Assembly (NCBI RefSeq): GCF_030817315.1
Contig: NZ_JAUSZF010000001.1
Coordinates: forward strand, 2,030,501-2,094,500
Source: Sphingomonas faeni
GTDB lineage: Bacteria > Pseudomonadota > Alphaproteobacteria > Sphingomonadales > Sphingomonadaceae
Length of the DNA: 64,000 bases
Reading direction: 5' to 3'
Positions 27,216-35,943 of the stretch are shown here, piece after piece (within the stretch, counting starts at the first letter, position 1; each line of letters begins with the position of its first letter). The translations under genes were made by a program, and so were the position numbers. A model generated the notes under the pieces. The model was not told the origin of the DNA, did no database searches, and saw only the letters and a list, made by a program, of their open reading frames with translations.

Positions 27216-28301
27216 CTAGAACCGCGCGGGCGAATAGCGTGCGACGTCGATCGCTGCGACCGAAGGGTCGGGATTGATGCCGAGGAGCAGGCTGGTGGCT
27301 AGCAACGCAGCCGCGGGGGCGGTCTGGATGCCGAAGCCGCCCTGCCCCGCACACCAGAAGAAGCCGGGCACGTCCCGATCGAAACCATAGATCGGCAGGC
27401 GATCGGACGCGAACGTGCGCAATCCAGCCCAGCGTCGCTCGACGGCAGCGACTCGCCAGTCGACGACCTGCTCGAACCGAGCGATCGCGATGGCGACGTC
27501 GATTTCCTCGGGTGCGGCGTCGCACGGCTCTGTCGGCGTTTCGTCATGCGGGCTCAGCCACAGTCGACCGCCGGGCTCGGGCTTAAAATAGAAGCGCCCG
27601 CCGAGGTCGGCGATATGCGGCATGCCCTCGGGCGCGCCGGGATCAGTGCGGAGTTGCGCCATCGTCCGGCGATACGCTTGCAACCCGAGCGGACGCACGC
27701 CGACCCGCGCCGCGACCGCGTCCGCCCACGCGCCAGCCGCATTGACGATCGTACGCGCCCGGAATGCGCCCGCCTTCGTCTCGATCGTCCACACCCCGTC
27801 GGCCCGTCCCGCCCCCGCAAACGCGGCATCGGTGACGAAGACCGCACCGCTACGCCGCGCGATAGCGATGCTTTCGGCATGGAGCGCCGCGACGTCGATA
27901 TAGGCGCAGCTTGCCTCTTGTACGCCGAGCGTCCATTCGGAACGCAGTCCGGGCACGAAAGCGGCGGGATCGACTCGGTCCAGACGGACCTCGCTATCGG
28001 CAAACTCGGAGAGGAACAGGTCCATCGCCGCTTCGTCCTCCGTGCGGCCGATGTGCAGCGAACCGAGTGGCGCGAGATGCCCGCCTGCGCGCAACAACGG
28101 CCCGGATGCCGTGGTCAGCGGCTGAATATCCGGCCCGCCATAGGTCTCCGACCAGAAGGCGGCCGAGCGCCCCGTCGCGTGATAGCCCGGTGCATCTTCC
28201 GCTTCGAGAACGAGCACACGCACCCGCGACCCGATCGCCGCAGCAAGGCTCGCCCCCGCCATCCCCGCGCCAACGATCGCGACGTCGTACACGCGCGTCA
28301 T
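27216..28301 (-). CDS. FAD-dependent oxidoreductase (DAO family)
   Basis: The 361-residue protein begins with the FAD-binding VYDVAIVGAGMAGASLAAAI and has the D-amino-acid-oxidase-like C-terminal GFFWCAGQGGFGIQTAPAAA. The family includes glycine and D-amino-acid oxidases and 2-hydroxyglutarate-type oxidases; the motif ATGRSAAFWSETYGG at the Re-face and the absence of partner genes do not fix a substrate. Its ATG overlaps the stop of the upstream hydrolase gene (28298-28301), so they are one operon. Confidence 0.87.
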   Translation of the reverse strand: MTRVYDVAIVGAGMAGASLAAAIGSRVRVLVLEAEDAPGYHATGRSAAFWSETYGGPDIQPLTTASGPLLRAGGHLAPLGSLHIGRTEDEAAMDLFLSEFADSEVRLDRVDPAAFVPGLRSEWTLGVQEASCAYIDVAALHAESIAIARRSGAVFVTDAAFAGAGRADGVWTIETKAGAFRARTIVNAAGAWADAVAARVGVRPLGLQAYRRTMAQLRTDPGAPEGMPHIADLGGRFYFKPEPGGRLWLSPHDETPTEPCDAAPEEIDVAIAIARFEQVVDWRVAAVERRWAGLRTFASDRLPIYGFDRDVPGFFWCAGQGGFGIQTAPAAALLATSLLLGINPDPSVAAIDVARYSPARF

Positions 28302-29252
28302 CGTGCGCCTCTGCGCGCAGTCAGGAACGAGTCGATCGCCGACAGCGCGCGATTTCGTACTCCATCGGCCTCGCGCAGGATCTCATGCGCGGACTCCGGA
28401 CCAAAGCGGACGACCTGCGCAGCGGGCATCCGCGCCGCGAGCCGCAGCGCCGCACGCGGATCGACCAGCTTGTCGGCCTCCGCGATCAGCATCAGCACGG
28501 GGCGTCTCGACTGACTCCACCCGCGGATCGTTGGCGAGCGCCGCTGCGCCCGCGAACCCCTCGGCAAGCCATGCCCAGCTCGGCGGCCCCAGCACGAGTT
28601 CGGGATACGTCGCCTGCCACCATCCCTCGTCGCTGTAGCGATCGGCGTCATGCGTCAGCAGCGACTGGCGCGAGGCGACCGATCCCGGCCGCTCGTTGCT
28701 GCGCCATGCCGCCCGCGCAGGGTCGCCGCGACCCGCAATCCACCGCGCGATCCGGGCGCTGAACGCTGGCCCGAACGGTGCTTTGAATCCGATCATTGGC
28801 GCGACGAGGATCGCCGCATCGGGGGCGATCACGCGAGCGGCAAGCGCGCGCATTACCATCATCCCGCCCATCGAATGGCCGAGCACCACGCGTGGTACCC
28901 CTCCGGCCTCCGCCTCCGCGCTCCAGTCTGCCCAGAAAGCGGCGAGGTCGGCATCGAAAACGCCATAGTCGCTCGCATGGCCGACGTGCGGATCGCTCGA
29001 CAAGCGCCCAGAGCCGCCCTGGCCGCGCCAGTCGAACGCGGTTACCGACCAGCCCTCCGTATGCAGGTGCGCGAACGTCTCAAGATATTTCTCGAAGATA
29101 TCGCCACGCCCCGTCTGGAACAGTATCCGACCACGCGGCGCCCATGCCGGCCAGTCGAATCGCCGCAGCTTCCAGCCGTCGGGGGCGATCCAATAGCCGA
29201 TGGGCGCGTCGTCCGGGATCGTTCGCCGTACCGAGGCTGTGTCGCCCGTCAT
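28298..29252 (-). pseudogene. Alpha/beta hydrolase (lysophospholipase-like) with one frameshift
   Basis: The N-terminal 250 codons read as a serine hydrolase: RILFQTGRGDIFEKYLETF, VTAFDWRGQGGSG and the nucleophile elbow VLGHSMGGMM. After LANDPRVESVETP the frame is wrong because a G4 run at 28499-28502 (C4 on the coding strand) has one base too many. In the next frame VLMLIAEADKLVDPRAALRL, which carries the acid residue, and FGPESAHEILRE, with the catalytic His, continue to the stop at 28298. All triad residues exist across the two frames. It may be a real mutation or a homopolymer sequencing error. Intact, it would be a monoacylglycerol or lysophospholipase-type enzyme. Confidence 0.78.
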
Positions 29253-29330
29253 GCGCAAGCCCTTGCTACCATTCGAAATTCTCCAGGGACGGTTACTTTT
29301 TCGAAAGCCATGTCCGTTAGGACCTAGCCG

Positions 29331-29641
29331 ATGGGATGGAACATTGCTTCCAATTTTGATTCTGGTGCTCGGCAGCCTACTGCTCTCAGCGGGCATTTAG
29401 GACGCACGGACGCGCGAGATCGCAAACTGCAAGACTGCGGCGGTCGCGCTGCTGGCGCCGGTCTGGTGGTATGCGAGCGCGCTAGATCGATGGCCGGACA
29501 TGGCTCTTCAGATCGGTGTGGCGCTCGTCGTCTTTGCGCGTCAAGCTTAACGAAGGCAAAATCGAGGTTCCCTACGGCGTCGCGATAGCAATCGACGGCC
29601 TTCTCGCGCTCCGAGAACCGCTCCTTAACCAGGTTCAGTGA
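29331..29641 (+). pseudogene. cpaA: Prepilin peptidase (CpaA/TadV) remnant with central deletion
   Basis: The start encodes a first membrane segment (LPILILVLGSLLLSAG), then a TAG at 29398-29400 where a Ser is expected, then DARTREIANCKTAAVALL and ALVVFA. Near 29535 the frame jumps to the family's C-terminus (EGKIEVPYGVAIAIDGLLAL, then REPLLNQVQ and TGA). The middle of the protein, including the GxGD-type catalytic segment, is absent. It is the first visible gene of a decayed Tad pilus locus. No Flp pilin gene is recognisable upstream. Confidence 0.75.
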
Positions 29642-29690
29642 TGATTAACGGTAAGATACATTCTTGGCGCCTGAAAGGCACGATCTAGTC

Positions 29691-30726
29691 ATGGATACAC
29701 GCAAGATCATTTTGCTGTTCGGAGCGCTTATTGTAGCGGCCGTTACGGCGCTCTTTGCCAGAACGCTGATCGCTGGCAGCTCCACACCGCAGGCGGGCGC
29801 GGTCGTTATCGCCGCCCCTGTCGTCGACGGCCCCGAAGTGCTGGTCGCGACCCGTTCGCTACCGGTCGGCACGATTCTCGACGCGACGGCGCTGAAATTC
29901 CAACCCTGGCCAAAGGAGCTGGTAGACAACGCCTATTACTTCCGCGACAAAACCGACCTGAAGTCGCTTCAGGGCACGGTTGTGCGCAGCATCATCACAG
30001 CAGGACAGTCGGTAACGCAGGGTGGACTGGTGAAGCCCGGCGATCGTGGGTTCCTTGCCGCCGCGCTCGGACCCGGCATGCGCGCGGTAACGGTCCCGTG
30101 TCGGCGCAGGGCGCATTCGCCGGATTCGTGTTTCCCGGCAACCGCATCGACCTTGTCCTGACGCAGGAGGTAAGGGGCGGCGGCGACGGCGATCCGCTGA
30201 AAGTGTCGGAGACGATCATGCGCAACATGCGCGTGCTGGCGACCGATCAGCGGACCGACAATCTGGTCGGATCGGACGGCAAGACCGAGGTCAAGACGTT
30301 CTCCAACGTGACGATCGAAGCGACGCCAAAGATGGCTGAACAAGTCGCACTTGCGCAGACACGCGGCTCGCTGTCGCTGTCGCTGCGGTCTATCGCGGAC
30401 AACTCGGCCGAACTCGAAGAGGCGATCGCGTCGGGCGCGGTGAAGCTGCCCGACGGCACCGATCCGAAAGCGGAGAAGGCGATGTTGGTACGCGTTGCCA
30501 GCCAGCCGATCTCCGGCGGATCCAGCTATCAGACCGGCGCGGACATCTCGCGGTACCAGCGCAGCACGGTGCCCGGCAAAGCATCGAGCAACCAAGATGA
30601 TCGTCTGATGCAGATGATGGGCGCGCCGCAGCCGGGCGGCGGGGCGCCCGCGTGGTGCAGAGGCCGGCCGCACGCGTCGCGCGCGGCAATGCTGTGACCA
30701 TGGTTCCGGTCGGGGGAAGAACTGGG
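29691..30726 (+). pseudogene. cpaB: Pilus assembly protein CpaB/RcpC, frameshifted
   Basis: The N-terminus is normal: one membrane helix (IILLFGALIVAAVTALFA) and the SAF domain (EVLVATRSLPVGTILDATAL, LGPGMRAVTVP). One C is missing in a C run at 30095-30097, after which FAGFVFPGNRIDLVLTQEV, KTFSNVTIEATPKMAEQVAL and QTRGSLSLSLR continue in another frame. A second shift near 30645 moves the last part (VVQRPAARVARGNAV) to a third frame that runs into cpaC without a clear stop. CpaB is a periplasmic Tad pilus assembly protein that works with the CpaC secretin. Confidence 0.82.
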
Positions 30727-32105
30727 ATGCGTATCTCCACGACGCGCCCAATCGGTTGGCCGCTCGCGGTCGCCCTTGCTGCAGCCACCGCCGCCCCTTC
30801 CGTCCCCGCACTCGCCCGGTCCTGCACCCAGGCCGCTCCCTCAGGACTGCCCGTTGTACAGGTCAACACCGGTCGCTGCCGTCTCGTGACGCTGGCGAGG
30901 CCGATTAGCGACCTGTTCGTCGCTGACACACGATCGCCGACGTCTAGGTCCGCTCACCGACGCAACTCTACGTATTCGGCAAAAAGACCGGCGAGACGAC
31001 AATCTCTGCGACGGCAAAGGGCGGCGCAGTCATCTACGCCTCGACCATCCGCGTCGGCAGCAACCTCGACTCTGTGCAGCAGATGCTCGGGCTCGCAATG
31101 CCCGAAGCGCAGGTCGTCGCAACGCCGATGAACGGGCTGACCCTACTCACCGGCACGGTCGCCGCGCCCGAGGACGCCGCCGAAGCCGAGCGGCTGGTGC
31201 AGGCGTTCGTCGGCGATTCGACCAAGGTTGTGTCGCGACTAAGACGGCGACACCTCTGCAGGTGAACCTCCAAGTGCGCGTCGCCGAGGTCACGCGAAAC
31301 TTTGTCAAGAACATCGGGGTGAACCTGACAAGGCGGAGTTCGGGCAACTTCCTCTTCAACATCGCGCAGGGTCGCCAGGGCACCATCACGATCGTGCCCG
31401 CGTCATCAATGCCCCCAATGCCCCGGTAGATGCCAACGGCGCATTCCCCGGCAACACTCTCTTCGGCTTTCCTGCCAAAGCGGCGATCGGCTTGACCGTT
31501 GGTCTAGCAGGGCGTCTGCTGGGCATGGACGTGCTCGGCGCGATCGGTCTTGGCGAAACACTCGGTCAGGTGACGACACTCGCCAATCCGAATCTTACCG
31601 CGCTGTCGGGCAAGACGGGCACCTTCCTCGCACGCGGCGAAATTCCGATTCCGCTGACGCAGGCGCTCGGCACGATATCGGTCGAGTACAAGCAATACGG
31701 CATCAGCCTTGCCTACCCGCCGAGGGTATTGTCGGATGGCTGCAATTCCCCTCGGGTACGTCCCGAAGTGTCGCAACTCGGTTACGCCAACGCGATCACG
31801 CTCAGTGGTACGCGCGTGCCCGGCCTTACGACGCGCCGCGCCGAGACGACGGTGCACGGGCGCCGACCGATATCGACCGCGTGCTGCTGGTCACGCTGAG
31901 CGCCAGCGGCGGCGGCAAGCGACCGGTGCCGACGATCGCACGGCCGTCCCATGTCTCGCCGTCGATCGGTGCCACCGCCCCCGTCATGCCAATGCTGCAT
32001 GGCAATACGCGTCGCAACGAGGACGATACGGCCGCAGCCCCGACTACCGGTGAAGGCGCCAAGACAAGGAAGGGCGCCATCCCCGCGCCAGGTTTATCGA
32101 ATTGA
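30727..32105 (+). pseudogene. cpaC: Secretin CpaC/RcpA remnant (frameshifts, nonsense codon, internal deletion)
   Basis: A signal peptide (WPLAVALAAATAAPSVPALA) opens the gene. Segments matching CpaC then appear in different frames: RLVTLARPISDLFVAD, VIYASTIRVGSNLDSVQQML, PLQVNLQVRVAEVTRNFVKN and ALSGKTGTFLARGEIPIPL. Shifts occur near 30928, 31240 and 31398, and a TAG stands at 30945-30947. After SGTRVPGLTTRRAETTV the rest of the secretin domain is missing and the sequence jumps to a proline-rich tail (VLLVTLSASGGGKRPVPTIA) of the kind found at the end of sphingomonad CpaC proteins. No functional outer-membrane ring protein can be made. Confidence 0.78.
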
Positions 32106-32152
32106 GTCGGGCCCTGCCCTGCCGTTCGCGAACAACGCATCAAGGAATTCCG

Positions 32153-33118
32153 ATGATCACCAAGTCGATTCTGTTAGCGTCCCTCATGCCCGCGCTGTTG
32201 CTCGGTGGCGGCATGGGCATCGGGAACCGCGGACTTCAATCGGTCCATCAACCGGTCGTCAGCCGATCCGGCTATGCAATCGATCTCGGCGTGTCGGGCG
32301 GAGCGCTGGCAGCGGGTGAACAGCAACGCCTTGCCGGTTGGATGAACGCGATGTGGCTCGGCTATGGCGACCGCGTCGCGATCGACGACCCCGCGGGCGA
32401 AGGCCCTAAAGCGCACGGCGACGTCGCCGCGGTGGTCGCAACCTACGGCCTATTGCTGAGCGACGACGCGCCGGTCACACCCGCCGCCGTCACGCCCGGA
32501 TCGATGCGCGTGGTAGTCAGCCGGACGCGAGCGCAGATGCCCCGCCGCCCGGACTGGTCGCTTAATTCGACCAACGTTTTCGAAGCCCACACGTCATCCG
32601 ACTTCGGCTGCGCGATCAACAGCAATCTTGCGGCGATGATCGCCAACCCCAACGATCTGATGCGCGGCAAGGAAGGTGTGCGGGGGTTGCGGTCCGGTTT
32701 GCCGATCAGCGAGACGATCGCCGTCGTCGGCCAGGAACTCGACGGCCCGGTCGGCGAGGAGTTCCGATCGGTCAGCGACAAGATGAAGATCCGCCAGACG
32801 ATGGACGCGGCGCTCCAAGAAACCGCGGACCGGCTCGACGTCCCCGAATTCCAGTTCTTCGTCATCACCATCGCGATCCAGCGCGAGACGCTGGCGAACC
32901 TCGCCGACGTGCTGCGCATGCGCGGCCAGATGAAGGCGTCCGCCTACATCATCGGCGCGCTGCCGTTCCTCGTGTTCGCGCTGATCTGGTTCATCAACGG
33001 CTCCTACATGCAGCGGTTCTTCGTCGACGAGCGCCTGATCCTGATCGGCATGGGCGCCATGGTGTGGATGGCGATCGGCGCCTTCATCATGTCGAAGATG
33101 ATCAGCTTCGAAATCTGA
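32153..33118 (+). CDS. CpaD-TadB chimera made by an in-frame deletion in the Tad locus
   Basis: The frame is open for 321 residues. Residues 1 to about 175 match pilus assembly protein CpaD (RGLQSVHQPVVSRSGYAIDL, SSDFGCAINSNLAAMIANP). At about NPNDLMRGKEG the sequence changes to the C-terminal half of TadB, a T2SS-F type membrane protein (VRGLRSGLPISETIAVVGQE, RLDVPEFQFFVITIAIQRET, two C-terminal membrane helices, then MSKMISFEI). The end of cpaD, all of cpaE and cpaF and the start of tadB have been lost at the junction. Two short in-frame losses inside the TadB part also seem present. AAGGAA precedes the ATG, so a product could be made, but it has lost both parent functions. Confidence 0.75.
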   Translation: MITKSILLASLMPALLLGGGMGIGNRGLQSVHQPVVSRSGYAIDLGVSGGALAAGEQQRLAGWMNAMWLGYGDRVAIDDPAGEGPKAHGDVAAVVATYGLLLSDDAPVTPAAVTPGSMRVVVSRTRAQMPRRPDWSLNSTNVFEAHTSSDFGCAINSNLAAMIANPNDLMRGKEGVRGLRSGLPISETIAVVGQELDGPVGEEFRSVSDKMKIRQTMDAALQETADRLDVPEFQFFVITIAIQRETLANLADVLRMRGQMKASAYIIGALPFLVFALIWFINGSYMQRFFVDERLILIGMGAMVWMAIGAFIMSKMISFEI

Positions 33119-33128
33119 GGGACTGACG

Positions 33129-33302
33129 ATGGGCGAGACCGCCGGACCTACCCTGCTCGGGATCGACATACTCTGGGTCGCGACGATCCTGTCGGGCGTC
33201 GCCGCGTTCGCCGTGATGATCGCGATCTATGCGACGACCACGGTCCGCGATCCGATGGCCAAGCGCGTCAAGGCGCTCTCCTACGCACTGCTAAAGAGCT
33301 GA
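33129..33302 (+). pseudogene. tadC: N-terminal remnant of TadC
   Basis: The ATG 10 bp after the chimera opens a 57-residue frame (GIDILWVATILSGVAAFAVM, IYATTTVRDPMAKRVKAL) that matches the N-terminus of TadC, the second T2SS-F type membrane protein of Tad systems. It stops soon after RVKAL, so the large cytoplasmic and membrane body is missing. The 16 bases after the stop nearly repeat the last codons (CTGCTAAAGAGCTGACG, then CTGGTGAAGAGCTAAGG). It closes the eroded pilus locus. Confidence 0.7.
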
Positions 33303-33374
33303 CGCCCTGGTGAAGAGCTAAGGCAACCGCAACGCGACCGGATCGTTGAGCCCCCGTAACAGGAGGGTTTCCAG

Positions 33375-33788
33375 ATGCCGTTGTTTTCCACGCCCACGCA
33401 GTTCGCCGCGCTCGCGCTGATCTTCATCGCCGGTTGGCTGTTCGGATTGGCGAGCCATCCCGGCGGCAAGAAGTGGAAGGCGCGCTATCTCGCCGAACGT
33501 GACGCACACGCGGCCGCCAAGAAGGATGCCGACATCCGCGCCACCGCCGCGGAAAAGCGCGCTGTCGAAGCCGAGCATGAGAATGCACGCCTCGTGAAGG
33601 CGACCCCGGTGGCGCCGGTCGCCGCTCCGGTGACGCCGGTCGCGCGCGTGACCACGACCCGCGCGCCGGTCGAGGACCGATCGATCTTCACGACGCCCAG
33701 CACGCGCCCGGTCGCGGCATCGTCGGCGCGTCCGGCCTATAATAACGATGGCACGAAGCGCGGCTGGTTCGACTTCGACCGTCGCTAA
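33375..33788 (+). CDS. Small membrane-anchored hypothetical protein
   Basis: The 137-residue protein has one N-terminal membrane helix (FAALALIFIAGWLFGLAS). A helical Lys/Glu/Ala-rich stretch that may form a coiled coil (AERDAHAAAKKDADIRATAA) follows, then a proline/alanine/valine-rich linker and a short aromatic-basic end. I do not recognise a family. AGGAGG lies 8 nt before the ATG and a hairpin terminator follows, so it is an independent, probably expressed gene and not part of the Tad remnant. Confidence 0.8.
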   Translation: MPLFSTPTQFAALALIFIAGWLFGLASHPGGKKWKARYLAERDAHAAAKKDADIRATAAEKRAVEAEHENARLVKATPVAPVAAPVTPVARVTTTRAPVEDRSIFTTPSTRPVAASSARPAYNNDGTKRGWFDFDRR

Positions 33789-33795
33789 TCTCCAA

Positions 33796-33829
33796 AGGGC
33801 GGCCCGCTCACCATCGAGCGAGCCGCCCT
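33796..33829. terminator. Hairpin terminator between convergent genes
   Basis: A 14-bp stem with one mismatch (33796-33809 with 33816-33829) encloses a 6-nt loop. It lies between genes ending at 33788 (+) and 33853 (-). Confidence 0.7.
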
Positions 33830-33852
33830 GTCGGGCCTATTGATGTCGCTGC

Positions 33853-34230
33853 CTATTGATAGTGGGCGACGTTCTCGAACCCCGTGTTCGTCTTCGCCAT
33901 CTTGACCAGCTTCCTGGCGTAGGAGCGCACGTGGCGGTCGAAGCGCGTGTCGTTGTAGACGCCACGCCAGATATATTCGTCGCGCTCCAATATGGCGGCA
34001 AGTGCGGCGGCAAACGCGGCCTGGGTGTCCGCCACCCCCTTCCGGTTCATCAGCGAACAGACCATCTCCTCGGCGGAGGCCTTGTCGCAGTCATCCTGTA
34101 GTTCCCGACCGCCACGCTCGGCGACGACCTGCTCGGATCGTGCGGCGACGACGCGCGCGTCTAGCCATTTGCGGACCGCGTCGCCGTCCCAGTCCTTTGC
34201 CTCTGCCTTTGCCTTTGCCTTTTCCGCCAA
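33853..34230 (-). CDS. Hypothetical protein, 125 residues
   Basis: The protein is charged and mainly helical, with an N-terminal Lys/Ala repeat (AEKAKAKAEAKDWDGDAV), then VRKWLDARVVAARSEQVVAE and a C-terminal RFDRHVRSYARKLVKMAKTN. No family is recognised and no signal peptide or membrane segment is present. The start is a TTG with GGAGAG about 8 nt upstream. It ends just after the pnuC gene in the same direction, 24 bp away, and may be the last gene of the thiamine-riboswitch operon, although nothing else links it to thiamine. Confidence 0.72.
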   Translation of the reverse strand: MAEKAKAKAEAKDWDGDAVRKWLDARVVAARSEQVVAERGGRELQDDCDKASAEEMVCSLMNRKGVADTQAAFAAALAAILERDEYIWRGVYNDTRFDRHVRSYARKLVKMAKTNTGFENVAHYQ

Positions 34231-34254
34231 CGCTCGCTCTCCGTCTCGCGCGCA

Positions 34255-34812
34255 CTATCCGGGAGTGCGCGCCTGCCAGCGCCGATATCCGATCACGGCC
34301 AGCACGACCATCGCCGCGTAAAGACCGGCGGTGAGCACCAGTCCCTTGTACGCGAACATCCCGACATACAGGACGTCGACCACGATCCACAGCAACCAGT
34401 TCGCCGCATGCCGCCGCGCGACCCAATATTGCGCGACGAGGCTGAAACTGCTGAGCGTCGCGTCGGCCCATGGCAAGGCAGCGTCGGTATAGTGGCTCAT
34501 GAACCAGCCGATCGCGAACGCCCCGACCGCACCCGCGCCGAGACCGGCGAGCGCGCGCGATGGCCGCAACGGCTCGACGACGACATCGCCGCTATCGTCC
34601 TTGCCCCGCGCCCAGGCCAGCCAGCCGTAGACGATGGCGATCGCGAAGAACGCCTGAAGCACCATGTCCGCGTACAACCGCACGTCGAGGAACAGCTTGA
34701 AATAGAGCGCACACGCGACGAAATTGATCGGCCAGCACAGCATGTTGCGCTTGGCGGTCAGCCATATCCCGGCAAAACTGACGACGACCGCGACGATCTC
34801 GAACGGTGTCAT
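34255..34812 (-). CDS. pnuC: PnuC-family transporter, probably thiamine-type (PnuT)
   Basis: The 185-residue protein has about six to seven membrane helices and PnuC landmarks (CWPINFVACALYFKLFLDVR, YADMVLQAFFAIAIVYGWLA, RRHAANWLLWIVVDVLYVGM). PnuC members carry nicotinamide riboside, riboflavin or thiamine by facilitated diffusion, trapped by a kinase inside the cell. Here the operon starts with a TPP riboswitch, so the thiamine subfamily (PnuT) is the likely assignment. The start overlaps the stop of the kinase gene (ATGA at 34809-34812), fitting uptake and phosphorylation in one unit. Confidence 0.9.
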   Translation of the reverse strand: MTPFEIVAVVVSFAGIWLTAKRNMLCWPINFVACALYFKLFLDVRLYADMVLQAFFAIAIVYGWLAWARGKDDSGDVVVEPLRPSRALAGLGAGAVGAFAIGWFMSHYTDAALPWADATLSSFSLVAQYWVARRHAANWLLWIVVDVLYVGMFAYKGLVLTAGLYAAMVVLAVIGYRRWQARTPG

Positions 34813-35942
34813 GACCGCGCGATCCGACGCAGGAAATCCTGACCCGGGGCTGAGAAGAACCACGCGGCATGGTCGATCAGATACCCGTCCCAGGCCATGG
34901 CGGCGGACGCGGTATCCGCCACGACGGCGGTAAAGTAGTCGGCCTCCGACAGCGCGAATTCGACATGGACCAGCGGCAACAGGGACACGATCGCAGCGAT
35001 CTCCGCAGGGTTCAGCGGCAGGACGGTGGCATAGCCTGCCACCAGCGCCAGCGCCGTCTCGGAATCGGCGATCGCATCGTCCGCCCCCTGCCCCAGGTCC
35101 AGCCACCGCACCGCCGTCCGCTCGATCGCCGTCGCGATATCGTGAACGGCAGTCGTGCGATCGGCCAAGCCGAAGTCGAACACGGTCCGCACTGCGCCCT
35201 CTCGCGTCCACAGCAGGTTGGACGGGTGCCAGTCGTTATGTGTCCACAAAGGCGCTTGGTCTGCGAGGAGCGACGACAGGTCGTGATCGGCTTGCCCGAA
35301 CAGCCGGGCGACTTGCGCCTGCCACGGCCGGTCCGCGAGGAACGCAGCCAGCGCCGGGCGGGCGGTAACGTATGCGCTCGCGGCCGTCAGGGGATCGGCG
35401 GCGGGGAGTATCGCGAAACTCGAGACCAGGGGTTGTTGGCGCCGCGCTGGCGCATCGAACCCGCGCGCGGCGACGTGCAGTTTCGCCAGCGCCACGCCGG
35501 CGGCATGGGCGTGGTCGAGCGACAGGAACGGCGTCCACGACAGCCGGTCGCGGTACAGGTCGTCGCCCGCAGCCTGACGGTGCAGTTCGTACGACCACGG
35601 ACCGATCGCGACGGCGGTCGCGCCCTCATCGGTAGCCATCACATCGGGCACCGACACGCCTGCGCCGGCGAGATGCGCGATGAATCCGTGTTCCTCGGCT
35701 AACCCCTCGACCGTGCGGACAAGGTGATGGTGGCGCTTCAACAGGAACGCGCCGTTCGTCGTGTGTACCAGCGTGGCGGCGGAGAACGGTCGCGGGGAAT
35801 GCCAGTGCAGCCCGGTCATCCGCCCCGCCGCCGAAAAATGCGCGAGCACGGCCTTGGCCTCGTCTGCAGCGATGGCGGGCCAGGTCGGCGCCTCCAGCGT
35901 CGTGCCCATGCCGTGGACGAGATGCTTCAGCTGCGATGCCAC
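34809..35942 (-). CDS. APH-fold small-molecule kinase in a TPP-riboswitch operon (candidate thiamine kinase)
   Basis: The 377-residue protein has the aminoglycoside-phosphotransferase fold: the N-lobe Lys in GAFLLKRHHHLVRTVEG, the catalytic loop LWTHNDWHPSNLLW (Asp and Asn) and the metal Asp in VRTVFDFGLADRTTAVHD. APH-fold enzymes include homoserine, choline and thiamine kinases. It stands between a TonB receptor and a PnuT-like transporter behind a TPP riboswitch, so thiamine is the likely substrate, which would trap the vitamin after uptake. This is inference from context. The GTG at 35942 follows the receptor stop by one base; an ATG at 35909 is an alternative start. Confidence 0.85.
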   Translation of the reverse strand: MASQLKHLVHGMGTTLEAPTWPAIAADEAKAVLAHFSAAGRMTGLHWHSPRPFSAATLVHTTNGAFLLKRHHHLVRTVEGLAEEHGFIAHLAGAGVSVPDVMATDEGATAVAIGPWSYELHRQAAGDDLYRDRLSWTPFLSLDHAHAAGVALAKLHVAARGFDAPARRQQPLVSSFAILPAADPLTAASAYVTARPALAAFLADRPWQAQVARLFGQADHDLSSLLADQAPLWTHNDWHPSNLLWTREGAVRTVFDFGLADRTTAVHDIATAIERTAVRWLDLGQGADDAIADSETALALVAGYATVLPLNPAEIAAIVSLLPLVHVEFALSEADYFTAVVADTASAAMAWDGYLIDHAAWFFSAPGQDFLRRIARS

Positions 35943-35943
35943 C

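Noticed and set aside
29253..29330. Flp pilin gene upstream of the cpaA remnant
   Set aside because: The 78-bp gap is too short and neither strand encodes the hydrophobic pilin signature.
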